From an uncultured SAR116 cluster alpha proteobacterium (GTDB lineage Bacteria > Pseudomonadota > Alphaproteobacteria > Puniceispirillales > Marisalimonadaceae), in NCBI GenBank assembly GCA_902537945.1, contig CACBDG010000015.1, positions 1-57,586 of the forward strand: 57,586 nt of DNA. The letters are read 5' to 3'. The translations under genes and the position numbers were made by a program. The notes under the pieces were generated by a model. That model saw only the letters and a program-made list of their open reading frames with translations. It was not told the DNA's origin and searched no databases. Below, one piece after another: positions 1-9,382 of this stretch (positions are counted from its first letter, which is position 1; each line of letters opens with the position of its first letter).

Positions 1-194
1 ACATAGTGGAACATTTAGATAAAAAACATAGAACTGCACTATTTTTAGAGGTGTGTAGACATAATGCTCAATCTTGGTTTACAAGCACAACTAAAGATGA
101 TTTTTCAGAATATCCCAATTTTATAAATAAAATAAACCTTCCAAAGATTAACGATAGTTTTGACGGTAATTATTTTAGATATGGAGATTTTTAA
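1..194 (+). CDS. recF: DNA replication/repair protein RecF, C-terminal end (partial)
   Basis: The window opens inside this gene; the reading frame is already open at base 3 and ends with TAA at 192-194. The visible residues (IVEHLDKKHRTALF, then SWFTSTT) match the RecF C-terminus, where the Walker B/D-loop region of the SMC-like ATPase is followed by the 'A-W-x-T-x-T' segment. RecF helps load RecA at gapped DNA. The gyrB start codon follows the stop with no gap, as in the common dnaN-recF-gyrB order. Only the last 60 or so codons are present. Confidence 0.85.
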   Translation, partial: IVEHLDKKHRTALFLEVCRHNAQSWFTSTTKDDFSEYPNFINKINLPKINDSFDGNYFRYGDF

Positions 195-2630
<2,436 letters not shown>

Positions 2631-3863
2631 TCAGACCAACACATTATCCTTTCTCATTATATGGTCTGAAATTTGTTGAGATGTAAAGGCACTAAGTGTC
2701 CAGCCAAGATGTCCGTGACCAGTATTGTAAAATACTCCAGGCAACTTTCCACTACCAACTCTTGGCACCATACTAGGTGTCATAGGTCTTAATCCTGCCC
2801 ATGGTACAGCGTGTTCTGTGGATACTTTTGGAAAAAGCTCATTACACCACTTTATAAGAGGGTTAATTCGATCTGCTCTTATATCTTTGTTATATCCATT
2901 AAACTCAGCTGTTCCTGCGACTCTAAATCTATCTTTTCCTAATCTACTTGATACAATTTTAGCTTTGTCATCTAGTAAAGAAACATAAGGAGCATTTTTT
3001 ACACTTTCTTTGTCGCTAAGTAATATTGTAATTGAATAACCCTTAACAGGATATATATTAATGTTATCACCTAAGTCTTTTGCAATAAATTTACTATTCA
3101 CACCAGCACAAACTACAATTCCATCAAAATTTTGTTTTTGAATATTGTTGGAATGATTAAATGAAAGTATTGGTTGTTTTTTGTTGTGATGAACTTTAAT
3201 AATTTCTGTTTCAAAAAAGAATTTCACACCCTTTCTCTCACAAGCGTCAGCGAGCAATTTTGTAAACTTATGAATGTCTCCAGACATATCACTTTTTGTA
3301 TAAAATCCACCAATAAAATTTTTAAGATTCAAAGTGGGCTCAATAGATAACATCTCATCTTTAGAAATTTCTCTTCTATCCAATCCTGCTTCCAAAAGCC
3401 ATTTATTAACCTCTCTACCATGTTCTAATGAAGCATCACACTCACATAAATGCATGATTCCCTTCTCTTCAAGATCTAGTTCTATATTTTCTTTTATTAA
3501 AATTCTTTTGAACTCATCTCTACTATTTATAGCCATTTTAGCTGTTAAAATTGTATTTTGTTTGTGGTTTGGAATATTACTTATAAAATCTATTATCCAG
3601 CTAAGTTTATGAAAGTTTAGTTTGGGACTAAATAGCAATGGTGCATCTTTTTTTAACATCCATTGGATGCCTTTGCCTATTGTTGACCAACTATTCCAAA
3701 CTTCAGCATTGCAAGCAGACAATTGCCCACCATTTGCAAAACTTGTTTCCATAGCAGCATATCGATTTTTATCAAAAACAGATACAGTATAACCTCTTTC
3801 TAAAAGTTGGTAAGCAGTGGTTATCCCAGTTATACCTGCACCTATTATTGCTATATTTTTCAT
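2631..3863 (-). CDS. DadA-family FAD-dependent amino-acid dehydrogenase/oxidase under glycine riboswitch control
   Basis: 410 residues. The N-terminal dinucleotide-binding motif is GAGITG at residues 8-13, followed by an acidic-end beta strand (VFDKN). The C-terminus has WAGLRPMTPSMVPRVG and NTGHGHLGWTLSA, characteristic of the D-amino acid dehydrogenase (DadA) group of DAO flavoproteins, which oxidatively deaminate small amino acids and pass electrons on. No alanine racemase gene (dadX) is adjacent. The gene has its own promoter and a tandem glycine riboswitch in its leader, with Shine-Dalgarno GGAG (3870-3873) six bases before ATG. The family assignment is firm. The true substrate (D-alanine, glycine, sarcosine or another) is not fixed by sequence; the riboswitch argues for glycine or a compound linked to it. 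Symbol withheld for that reason. Confidence 0.88.
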   Translation of the reverse strand: MKNIAIIGAGITGITTAYQLLERGYTVSVFDKNRYAAMETSFANGGQLSACNAEVWNSWSTIGKGIQWMLKKDAPLLFSPKLNFHKLSWIIDFISNIPNHKQNTILTAKMAINSRDEFKRILIKENIELDLEEKGIMHLCECDASLEHGREVNKWLLEAGLDRREISKDEMLSIEPTLNLKNFIGGFYTKSDMSGDIHKFTKLLADACERKGVKFFFETEIIKVHHNKKQPILSFNHSNNIQKQNFDGIVVCAGVNSKFIAKDLGDNINIYPVKGYSITILLSDKESVKNAPYVSLLDDKAKIVSSRLGKDRFRVAGTAEFNGYNKDIRADRINPLIKWCNELFPKVSTEHAVPWAGLRPMTPSMVPRVGSGKLPGVFYNTGHGHLGWTLSAFTSQQISDHIMRKDNVLV

Positions 3864-3870
3864 AATAAAC

Positions 3871-3918
3871 TCCGTGACAAAGTTTTTATAAATTAAATAT
3901 TACCCCATCTGTCACGGA
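3871..3918 (-). promoter_or_regulatory. Predicted Shine-Dalgarno-sequestering hairpin of the glycine riboswitch
   Basis: A perfect 9-base inverted repeat joins bases 3910-3918 (RNA UCCGUGACA) and 3871-3879 (RNA UGUCACGGA), separated by about 30 bases. The downstream arm includes GGA of the GGAG ribosome-binding site (3870-3873) of the DadA-like gene. The upstream arm shares two bases with the 3' strand of aptamer 2 stem P1 (3907-3911) and includes conserved aptamer core positions. The two folds should exclude each other, so ligand-bound aptamer 2 should free the ribosome-binding site. The repeat is seen in sequence; the switching mechanism is inferred. Confidence 0.7.
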
Positions 3919-4070
3919 ACCTGAAAGATTGACCAAAACTGGCTTACCCCTTCGGTGGATGATAAAAAATCATCACTCTCCAGATTATCAACTTTTTGTG
4001 TTTCGGGTGCCTGAGAGTTTCCGGGGTGGTTGCTCCTTCGGCGGTTAAAAATAACTCTCTCACACAAAAA
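3906..4070 (-). promoter_or_regulatory. Tandem glycine riboswitch
   Basis: Read on the minus strand, the leader contains two copies of the glycine aptamer core. Aptamer 1 has GAGAG, GCCGAAGGAGCAA and CUCUCAGGCACCC, closed by a perfect 9-bp P1 (UUUUUGUGU at 4062-4070 with ACACAAAAA at 3993-4001). Aptamer 2 has GGAGAG, ACCGAAGGGGUAA and CUUUCAGGUUCCGUGACAGA, closed by a 5-bp P1 (AUCUG at 3981-3985 with CAGAU at 3907-3911). The linker is short, as in cooperative tandem glycine switches. The only gene downstream is the DadA-like flavoprotein, so the usual gcvTHP target is replaced here. Confidence 0.93.
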
Positions 4071-4084
4071 GACTATGATATTTA

Positions 4085-4113
4085 ATATTAACAATGTTTT
4101 AAAATAAAAACAA
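4085..4113 (-). promoter_or_regulatory. Promoter of the riboswitch/DadA-like transcript
   Basis: On the minus strand TTGTTT (4108-4113) and TAATAT (4085-4090) are separated by 17 bases, a good sigma-70-type pair. Transcription would start near 4078, just before stem P1 of aptamer 1. The -35 lies 14 bases past the EamA gene's stop, so the DadA-like gene can be transcribed on its own. Confidence 0.65.
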
Positions 4114-4126
4114 TAGGGTAAAATCT

Positions 4127-5011
4127 TTAAACTTTTATTTGTCTTTTTGAAACCATAAACACCCCAAGACAAGAAAGAAACAAACCAAAAAAGTCAAAAG
4201 AAGTGAGTGTTTCTTGTAATATTAAAAAAGCAAGTAAAGCAGAGATAGGAGGAATCAAAAAAAATAAAGTAGATGTTTCATTTGCTTTATTTTTTGATAG
4301 TAACCACATTAAAATTAAAAAGGCACCGAGTGAAACAGCAAATATTTGCCACGACATCGCTAAAATAAAATCGTTGGAAAAATTTATAAAAAACTCCTCA
4401 AAACAAAGTGCTAAAAAAAGATGAAAAATTGATGCACTTAATGCTTGTAAAAAGTTATTTCCAGATAGAGACAAATCGGACCCTACTTTTTTTTGCCAAA
4501 TAATACCAAGTGAAGAAGAAACTAATCCAACTATTCCAGCAAAAAACGCAACTGCGGTTAGACCATTAATTAGATCAGAAATTACTATTATAATTGCACC
4601 ACTAAATCCTAAAAGGATTCCCAGCAACTGCAATTTAGTTAAAGTTTCGTTCAAATAAATCTTTGCTAGAAAAGATGTTAGAATAGGTTGTAATGAGACA
4701 ATTAAAGCTATTAGGGTAGCTGATATACCTTTAGATAAAGCAAAAAAAACACCACCTAAATATAAACCATGAAATAATAACCCGCTAATGGATGCATTTC
4801 CGATAGCTTTTAGAGAAATATATTTGTTTTTTGAAAAAAAAATAAAAAACAAGAAAAACAAGAAGGCAACTATCCCAAATCGTATCGAAAGTGACAGAAA
4901 AGGTGGAGCATTATCAACTATTATTTTACTAGTGATAAATGCTGATGACCATAGTATTACAAAAATTATAGGTATTGTATTATAAATATTAACAACTTTC
5001 TCATTTGGCAA
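4127..5011 (-). CDS. EamA/DMT-family transporter
   Basis: 294 residues of strongly hydrophobic sequence that can be read as about ten membrane helices in two EamA repeats (about 13-137 and 150-290). Typical features are WSSAFITSK in helix 1, RFGIVAFLF, and the end of each half (IYLNETLTKLQLLGILLGFSGA and the weaker LQETLTSFDFFGLFLSCLGV). The family exports or exchanges amino acids, nucleosides and other metabolites in the inner membrane; the substrate is not predictable. The start is TTG at 5009-5011 without a clear Shine-Dalgarno site, so the start is uncertain. It follows the rhodanese gene by 14 bases on the same strand. Confidence 0.85.
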   Translation of the reverse strand: MPNEKVVNIYNTIPIIFVILWSSAFITSKIIVDNAPPFLSLSIRFGIVAFLFFLFFIFFSKNKYISLKAIGNASISGLLFHGLYLGGVFFALSKGISATLIALIVSLQPILTSFLAKIYLNETLTKLQLLGILLGFSGAIIIVISDLINGLTAVAFFAGIVGLVSSSLGIIWQKKVGSDLSLSGNNFLQALSASIFHLFLALCFEEFFINFSNDFILAMSWQIFAVSLGAFLILMWLLSKNKANETSTLFFLIPPISALLAFLILQETLTSFDFFGLFLSCLGVFMVSKRQIKV

Positions 5012-5025
5012 ACTATTATGACAAA

Positions 5026-5421
5026 TTATCTTGGTTCTTCAATTGGTCCTTTTTCCTCTAGCCATTTGTTGAAACCTCCAACTAGATAAGTGGTATTTAA
5101 AAGTCCAATTTCGTTTGCTGAAAGTGTAGCAAGTGCAGAACGCCAGTCAGATGCACAATAAAAAATAAAATGATAATTATCATTGAAAAAATGTTTATGA
5201 TAGGGACTTTCAGGGTCTATCCAAAACTCTAACATACATCTAGGAACATGTTTTGCTCCTAATATTCTTCCAGATTTCTGGATTTCTCTTATATCCCTTA
5301 TGTCAATAAATAAGTTAGTTTTGTTAGAATGCATTTTAATAGCATCACAAACTTCTATATCATCAATCTGGTTTTTAGCATTTTCTACAAGTTTCATGAC
5401 GGAGGTTTTTACTTTAATCAT
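5026..5421 (-). CDS. Rhodanese-like domain protein
   Basis: 131 residues, a single rhodanese domain. FIDIRDIRE (38-46) is the conserved strand and loop ahead of the active site. The predicted catalytic Cys89 starts a six-residue loop, CASDWR, followed by SALATL; GGFNKWL is near the C-terminus. This resembles single-domain sulfurtransferases that hold a persulfide on cysteine. There is no signal peptide, so it should be cytoplasmic. It lies between the renalase-like FAD gene and the EamA gene in a likely three-gene run. The sulfur acceptor is unknown. Confidence 0.88.
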   Translation of the reverse strand: MIKVKTSVMKLVENAKNQIDDIEVCDAIKMHSNKTNLFIDIRDIREIQKSGRILGAKHVPRCMLEFWIDPESPYHKHFFNDNYHFIFYCASDWRSALATLSANEIGLLNTTYLVGGFNKWLEEKGPIEEPR

Positions 5422-5460
5422 TTTATACTTTCTTTAAATAATACAAAAGGCCAATCAAAT

Positions 5461-6393
5461 TTAATTTAGTCTATCAAAAATTAAATCAGCAGCTTTATTT
5501 CCAGAAATAAATGCATCTTCAACATTTGGACCTTCTAAAAAATCTCCTGCAATTGCAATTGGATACTTAGGATCAATCTGACATCCAAAACACTTATTTG
5601 CTACCTTAGCATATTTCCAAACATGTAAACTATGAAATTTTATTTTGGAATTAATAAAAAACTGTTTTATTGAGGATAATATTTCTTCTTTTAGGAATTC
5701 TTTATCTTTATTATAATTTGAACTTGAAAATTCTTCATTAGTATGAGCAGTCCAAACATTCTGATTACTTCCTGCAGCCATCCAACTCAATATTCCTGGT
5801 TTTTTATAAAAATCATAATGAGTTTTTAGATCGAATGGAATTTTATCAAAAGTAAACATTAAAGCTATGCATGCATGATATGATCCTGTTTTGAGAGTTT
5901 TTTGTAATGAAGGAAATTTATACAATAATTGGTGGTTTTGAGGTGCTGGAAGTGTTGAAATCACCCCATCAAAACTTTTCCATTCTTTTATTTTATCGTC
6001 AAGAACATTAATTTTATTATTTTTTGGTTCAATTTTGGTAATTTTCACTTTTTGTTGGATGTGTAATCCTTTTGATAAATTTACCAAAAAATCTCTCATT
6101 GTTTTATTACCCCTATATCGTTTAGGGTCAAATTTTCCAAATTCTCTTATGTATTTCTCTTTAATTCCTGTACGAATAATTTTTTTAAATATATTTGTTT
6201 TAGCAGTAAAAAATTGGGCACCATGAAAAAAAAAACTTGACCTTGAATCTTTGTTTACTCCTCTAGTACTTATTCTTCCACCAATAAAATTTCCTTTATC
6301 TACAATGATTGAATTTATCCCATAAGATTTTAACTTTAATGATGAAGAAATTCCTGCTATGCCTGAACCAATTATTATTACTTTTTTTGACAT
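5461..6393 (-). CDS. FAD/NAD(P)-binding amine-oxidase-like (renalase-type) protein
   Basis: 310 residues. The N-terminus has GSGIAGISSSLKL followed by VDKGNFIGGRIST, the dinucleotide-binding fold plus the GG-R-x-[ST] motif of amine oxidases. HGAQFF at about residue 57 and the C-terminal AIAGDFLEGPNVEDAFISG segment (second FAD contact) are typical of short bacterial renalase-like proteins. These are NAD(P)H-linked flavoproteins whose bacterial roles are poorly defined. A Shine-Dalgarno AAAGGAT precedes the ATG. It is divergent from the HAD gene across a 46-base gap. The substrate is unknown. Confidence 0.85.
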   Translation of the reverse strand: MSKKVIIIGSGIAGISSSLKLKSYGINSIIVDKGNFIGGRISTRGVNKDSRSSFFFHGAQFFTAKTNIFKKIIRTGIKEKYIREFGKFDPKRYRGNKTMRDFLVNLSKGLHIQQKVKITKIEPKNNKINVLDDKIKEWKSFDGVISTLPAPQNHQLLYKFPSLQKTLKTGSYHACIALMFTFDKIPFDLKTHYDFYKKPGILSWMAAGSNQNVWTAHTNEEFSSSNYNKDKEFLKEEILSSIKQFFINSKIKFHSLHVWKYAKVANKCFGCQIDPKYPIAIAGDFLEGPNVEDAFISGNKAADLIFDRLN

Positions 6394-6439
6394 TTTTATC
6401 CTTTAAAAATAGTTTTAATCTAGAGGATTTTAAAAAAAT

Positions 6440-7435
6440 ATGGAAAATTTTAATATAAAATCTGAATTTTTATTAGAAAAGTTTCAGTTTGATGAAAATT
6501 TTATAATTCCACCAGTTAAAAATATGAATGCAGATTCAGTCATTAATATTTATGAAAGCATGCGAGAATTTTTTCCAAAATATCTAGAAAAGAATCGAGA
6601 GATTACTTTAGCCCCTAGATTAGAGAATATTTTAGATAATTTTGATGCTTTATTATTGGATTCATTCGGCGTGTTAAATGTTGGCTCTTCCTTAATTCCA
6701 GGAATTATTAAAACAATTGAAAAAGCAAGACAAAAAAATATTACACTTCTAGTTGTAACCAATGGTGCAAGTAATAATTTCTTTAAAAAAAGGGATCAAC
6801 TTGCCTCATTAGGACTAGAATTTTCAAATGATGAGATTATTTCAAGCAGAGAAACAGCTGAAATATTTTTGTCATTTAATCAACCTAAAGGTCCTTTGGG
6901 TGTTTTAGGTAATGTTGGTAACAATTTCAATATACCCAATATTAGCTGTTTTGAACTTGAACAAGACATTGAAATGTTTGATGAAATGAATTCATTTATA
7001 TTGTTAGGAACACTCCAATGGGACACTGTATGGCAAGAAATTTTGTTCAATTCTTTAAAAGCAAATCCAAGACCTTTATTTGTAGCAAACCCTGATTTAG
7101 TAGCTCCACACGAAAAATATTTTAGTATGGAGCCTGCATATTATGTATCACATCTAATAAAAAATGGTATTCATCTACCTTTTTGGTTAGGAAAACCTTT
7201 CCCAACAATTTTTGAGTTGGCTATATGTAGACTAAATGAACTATCAGGAAGACATATTCCTTTGTCTAGAATAGGCATGGTTGGAGATACACTTCATACA
7301 GATATTTTAGGTGCCAATAGTTTTGGGTTAAAATCTATTTTAATGACAAAACATGGTTTACTTAAAAATACAAATGTAGGAGGTGTTATTAGAAAAACTA
7401 AAATTTCTCCAGATTATATTGTAGAAAGTCCATAA
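6440..7435 (+). CDS. HAD superfamily subfamily IIA hydrolase (NagD-like)
   Basis: 331 residues. After a 70-residue N-terminal extension, motif I is LLLDSFGVLN with the nucleophile Asp74. The second Asp usual in motif I is replaced by Phe76, as in one alphaproteobacterial IIA group where this position is aromatic. Motif II is VVTNGAS. A C2-type cap spans the middle, and the late motif is VGDTLHTDILGAN with the metal-binding Asp. It probably removes phosphate from a small sugar- or nucleotide-type substrate. GAGGAT provides the ribosome-binding site. The ABC ATPase gene follows after 3 bases, implying co-transcription. Confidence 0.85.
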   Translation: MENFNIKSEFLLEKFQFDENFIIPPVKNMNADSVINIYESMREFFPKYLEKNREITLAPRLENILDNFDALLLDSFGVLNVGSSLIPGIIKTIEKARQKNITLLVVTNGASNNFFKKRDQLASLGLEFSNDEIISSRETAEIFLSFNQPKGPLGVLGNVGNNFNIPNISCFELEQDIEMFDEMNSFILLGTLQWDTVWQEILFNSLKANPRPLFVANPDLVAPHEKYFSMEPAYYVSHLIKNGIHLPFWLGKPFPTIFELAICRLNELSGRHIPLSRIGMVGDTLHTDILGANSFGLKSILMTKHGLLKNTNVGGVIRKTKISPDYIVESP

Positions 7436-7438
7436 TAC

Positions 7439-8236
7439 ATGAAAAAAGATCAAATAAATGATTTAATATTAAAGGACATATGTTTCTCATATTATGAAAA
7501 AAATAATAAGAAAATTATTTTGGATAATTTTAACTGTAAAATTAAAAAAGGTAAATTTACAAGTATTATAGGTCCTTCAGGTACTGGGAAAACAAGCTTA
7601 TTAAAGTTAATAGCTGGGTTAATTAAACCAGAAAGAGGTGAAATTAAATTTGAGAATAAGATTATAAATCATGTAATTAATCAAATAACACTAATTCAAC
7701 AAAATCCTTCATTAATGCCCTGGTTAAATGTTTATGACAATATTACATTAGCCAAATTGAATAACAAAAAAATAAACTATAAAAATATAGATAAACTAAT
7801 TAAAGATATAGGTTTAGAAGAATTTTCTTCATACTTTCCACATAAATTATCAGGAGGATTACTACAAAGGGTTGCAATCGCAAGAGCCTTACTTTTTTAT
7901 CCTAGCTTATTATTGTTAGATGAACCATTTGCGGCTTTAGATAACCTAAGTAGAGAGATTATTTCCACTGAGCTTGTTTCAATAATAAAAAAAGAATCCC
8001 TTACTGTTTTAATGGTTACGCATTCTATTGAAGAAGCAGCATTATTAAGTGATGAAGTTTTGGTAACTGGGATAGCACCTATAAGAGTGATAAAAAAATT
8101 TACTCCTCCTAAAAGAGTAAATAATCAATCTTGGCAAAAATTAGGTCTTAGAAAATCATTGCAAGACAAATCTTTTAATGGATATTTAAAATCAATAAGA
8201 GATACTTCATATATAGTTTTTGAAAAGGAAAAATAA
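7439..8236 (+). CDS. ABC transporter ATP-binding protein, NitT/TauT type (no adjacent permease)
   Basis: 265 residues. Walker A is GPSGTGKT (45-52). The Q-loop region reads QQNPSLMPWLNVYDNI, in the style of SsuB/TauB/ThiZ. The signature is LSGGLLQRV, Walker B is LLLLDEPFAALD, and the switch His is in VTHSIEEA. The C-terminal stretch after the ATPase domain is short. In this family the ATPase normally lies beside a binding protein and a permease; here the neighbours are a HAD hydrolase and a pterin-type SDR. A YnjBC-like pair 14 kb downstream lacks an ATPase but is of a different ABC subgroup, so pairing is possible, not shown. Confidence 0.9.
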   Translation: MKKDQINDLILKDICFSYYEKNNKKIILDNFNCKIKKGKFTSIIGPSGTGKTSLLKLIAGLIKPERGEIKFENKIINHVINQITLIQQNPSLMPWLNVYDNITLAKLNNKKINYKNIDKLIKDIGLEEFSSYFPHKLSGGLLQRVAIARALLFYPSLLLLDEPFAALDNLSREIISTELVSIIKKESLTVLMVTHSIEEAALLSDEVLVTGIAPIRVIKKFTPPKRVNNQSWQKLGLRKSLQDKSFNGYLKSIRDTSYIVFEKEK

Positions 8237-8238
8237 GT

Positions 8239-9015
8239 TTGGAATTTAAAAATAAAACAATACTGGTTACAGCTTCAGCAAAAAGATTAGGAAAATTTAT
8301 AGCTACTGATTTAATAAAAAAAGGTTGGAAAGTAGCTATTCATTATAATAAGTCGAAAACATCAGCCGAAGAAACAGCTGAATATTTATTTAAAATTGGT
8401 GGACAGGTAAGCACGCATCAAGCTGATCTAACTTCTAACACAGATATAGAAAAATTAGTCAATGAAATTAAAGCTCAAGACTCAACATGGGCTGGACTTA
8501 TAAATAATGCCGGTTATTTTAACTATGACAATGGATCGAGTTTTAGTGTGGAAGAGCTTCATCGTCATATGTCAGTAAATTTTATTGCTCCTACGCTTTT
8601 AACTAAAGCATTAGCTAAATACAGTATGAATATAAAAAAACAAAAAAATATTTCTCAAGCCTTTGTTATAAATATACTTGATGCAAAAATTTTTGGATTG
8701 AATCCAGATTACTATACATACACATTATCAAAACAAGCTATGTATGGTCTTACAAAAATGTCAGCTCTTACGTATGCCTCTTGTTTAAGAGTAAATGGTA
8801 TAGCACCTGGAATAACATTGTTAGCACCTGGTCAAGATCAAAAAGCTTTTGAAAAATCACACAAAAAAAACTTGTTAAAGTCATCTTCTACAGTTGAGGA
8901 AATTTTAAATGCAATTCAACTCATTATAAATTCTAAATCTATGACTGGCCATGTAACAGTTCTTGATGGTGGAGCGCATCTTGCGCCTCCAAGAAGAGAT
9001 GTTGGGTTATCATAA
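8239..9015 (+). CDS. SDR-family oxidoreductase, pteridine/dihydromonapterin reductase-like
   Basis: 258 residues. The cofactor loop reads VTASAKRLGKFIA, the basic version (KRLG) seen in pteridine reductase-type SDRs that use NADPH. INNAG is conserved, and the catalytic YxxxK is YTLSK. The C-terminus ends with VLDGGAHLAPPRRDVG. Start codon TTG at 8239 with AAGGA ten bases upstream; no better ATG is near. folB follows after 13 bases, and this pairing supports a role in reducing dihydropterins (FolM-like), but substrate specificity is inferred from context. Confidence 0.8.
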   Translation: MEFKNKTILVTASAKRLGKFIATDLIKKGWKVAIHYNKSKTSAEETAEYLFKIGGQVSTHQADLTSNTDIEKLVNEIKAQDSTWAGLINNAGYFNYDNGSSFSVEELHRHMSVNFIAPTLLTKALAKYSMNIKKQKNISQAFVINILDAKIFGLNPDYYTYTLSKQAMYGLTKMSALTYASCLRVNGIAPGITLLAPGQDQKAFEKSHKKNLLKSSSTVEEILNAIQLIINSKSMTGHVTVLDGGAHLAPPRRDVGLS

Positions 9016-9028
9016 GGATATTAGCACG

Positions 9029-9382
9029 ATGTTAAGATATAGAAAAATTCTCATAAATAATTTAATTATACAAGCATCAATAGGTGTTTATGAACAAGAA
9101 AAACAAAATAAACAAAAAATAATAGTAAATGTAGAATTACTTCTTTCAAACGACTCTGAACCAAAACATGACAATTTAGAATCAACGCAAGATTATAGTA
9201 AATTTAGGAAATCTCTAATTGACATTACACAAAGTCAACATTTTCAGTTATTAGAAGTACTCGTAGAAAGGATACATTCAACATTGATGATAAATAATGA
9301 TGTAATTGGTGCAAAAGTAAAGATCTCTAAACCTGATATTTTCAACGATTGTGAGGTTGCTTACGAATTATCCAACATTTAA
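9029..9382 (+). CDS. folB: Dihydroneopterin aldolase-like protein
   Basis: 117 residues with the start at ATG 9029 (AAGGA at 9014-9018), giving the usual N-terminus MLRYRKILINN. An ATG further upstream in frame (8963) lies inside the SDR gene and is not needed. IGVYEQEKQNKQKIIVNVEL is the FolB/tunnelling-fold signature, with DYSKFRKSL and HFQLLEVLVERI later. FolB splits dihydroneopterin to 6-hydroxymethyl-dihydropterin in folate synthesis. The 3' end overlaps the convergent gloB by 4 bases. Confidence 0.85.
   Translation: MLRYRKILINNLIIQASIGVYEQEKQNKQKIIVNVELLLSNDSEPKHDNLESTQDYSKFRKSLIDITQSQHFQLLEVLVERIHSTLMINNDVIGAKVKISKPDIFNDCEVAYELSNI

Noticed and set aside
3912-4172. An 86-codon open frame on the minus strand over the riboswitch
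   Set aside because: It covers the two glycine aptamers and the EamA gene end; the sequence is explained by conserved RNA and the protein resembles nothing.
8963-9028. Upstream ATG start for folB
   Set aside because: It lies within the SDR gene; the start at 9029 has AAGGA and gives the family N-terminus.
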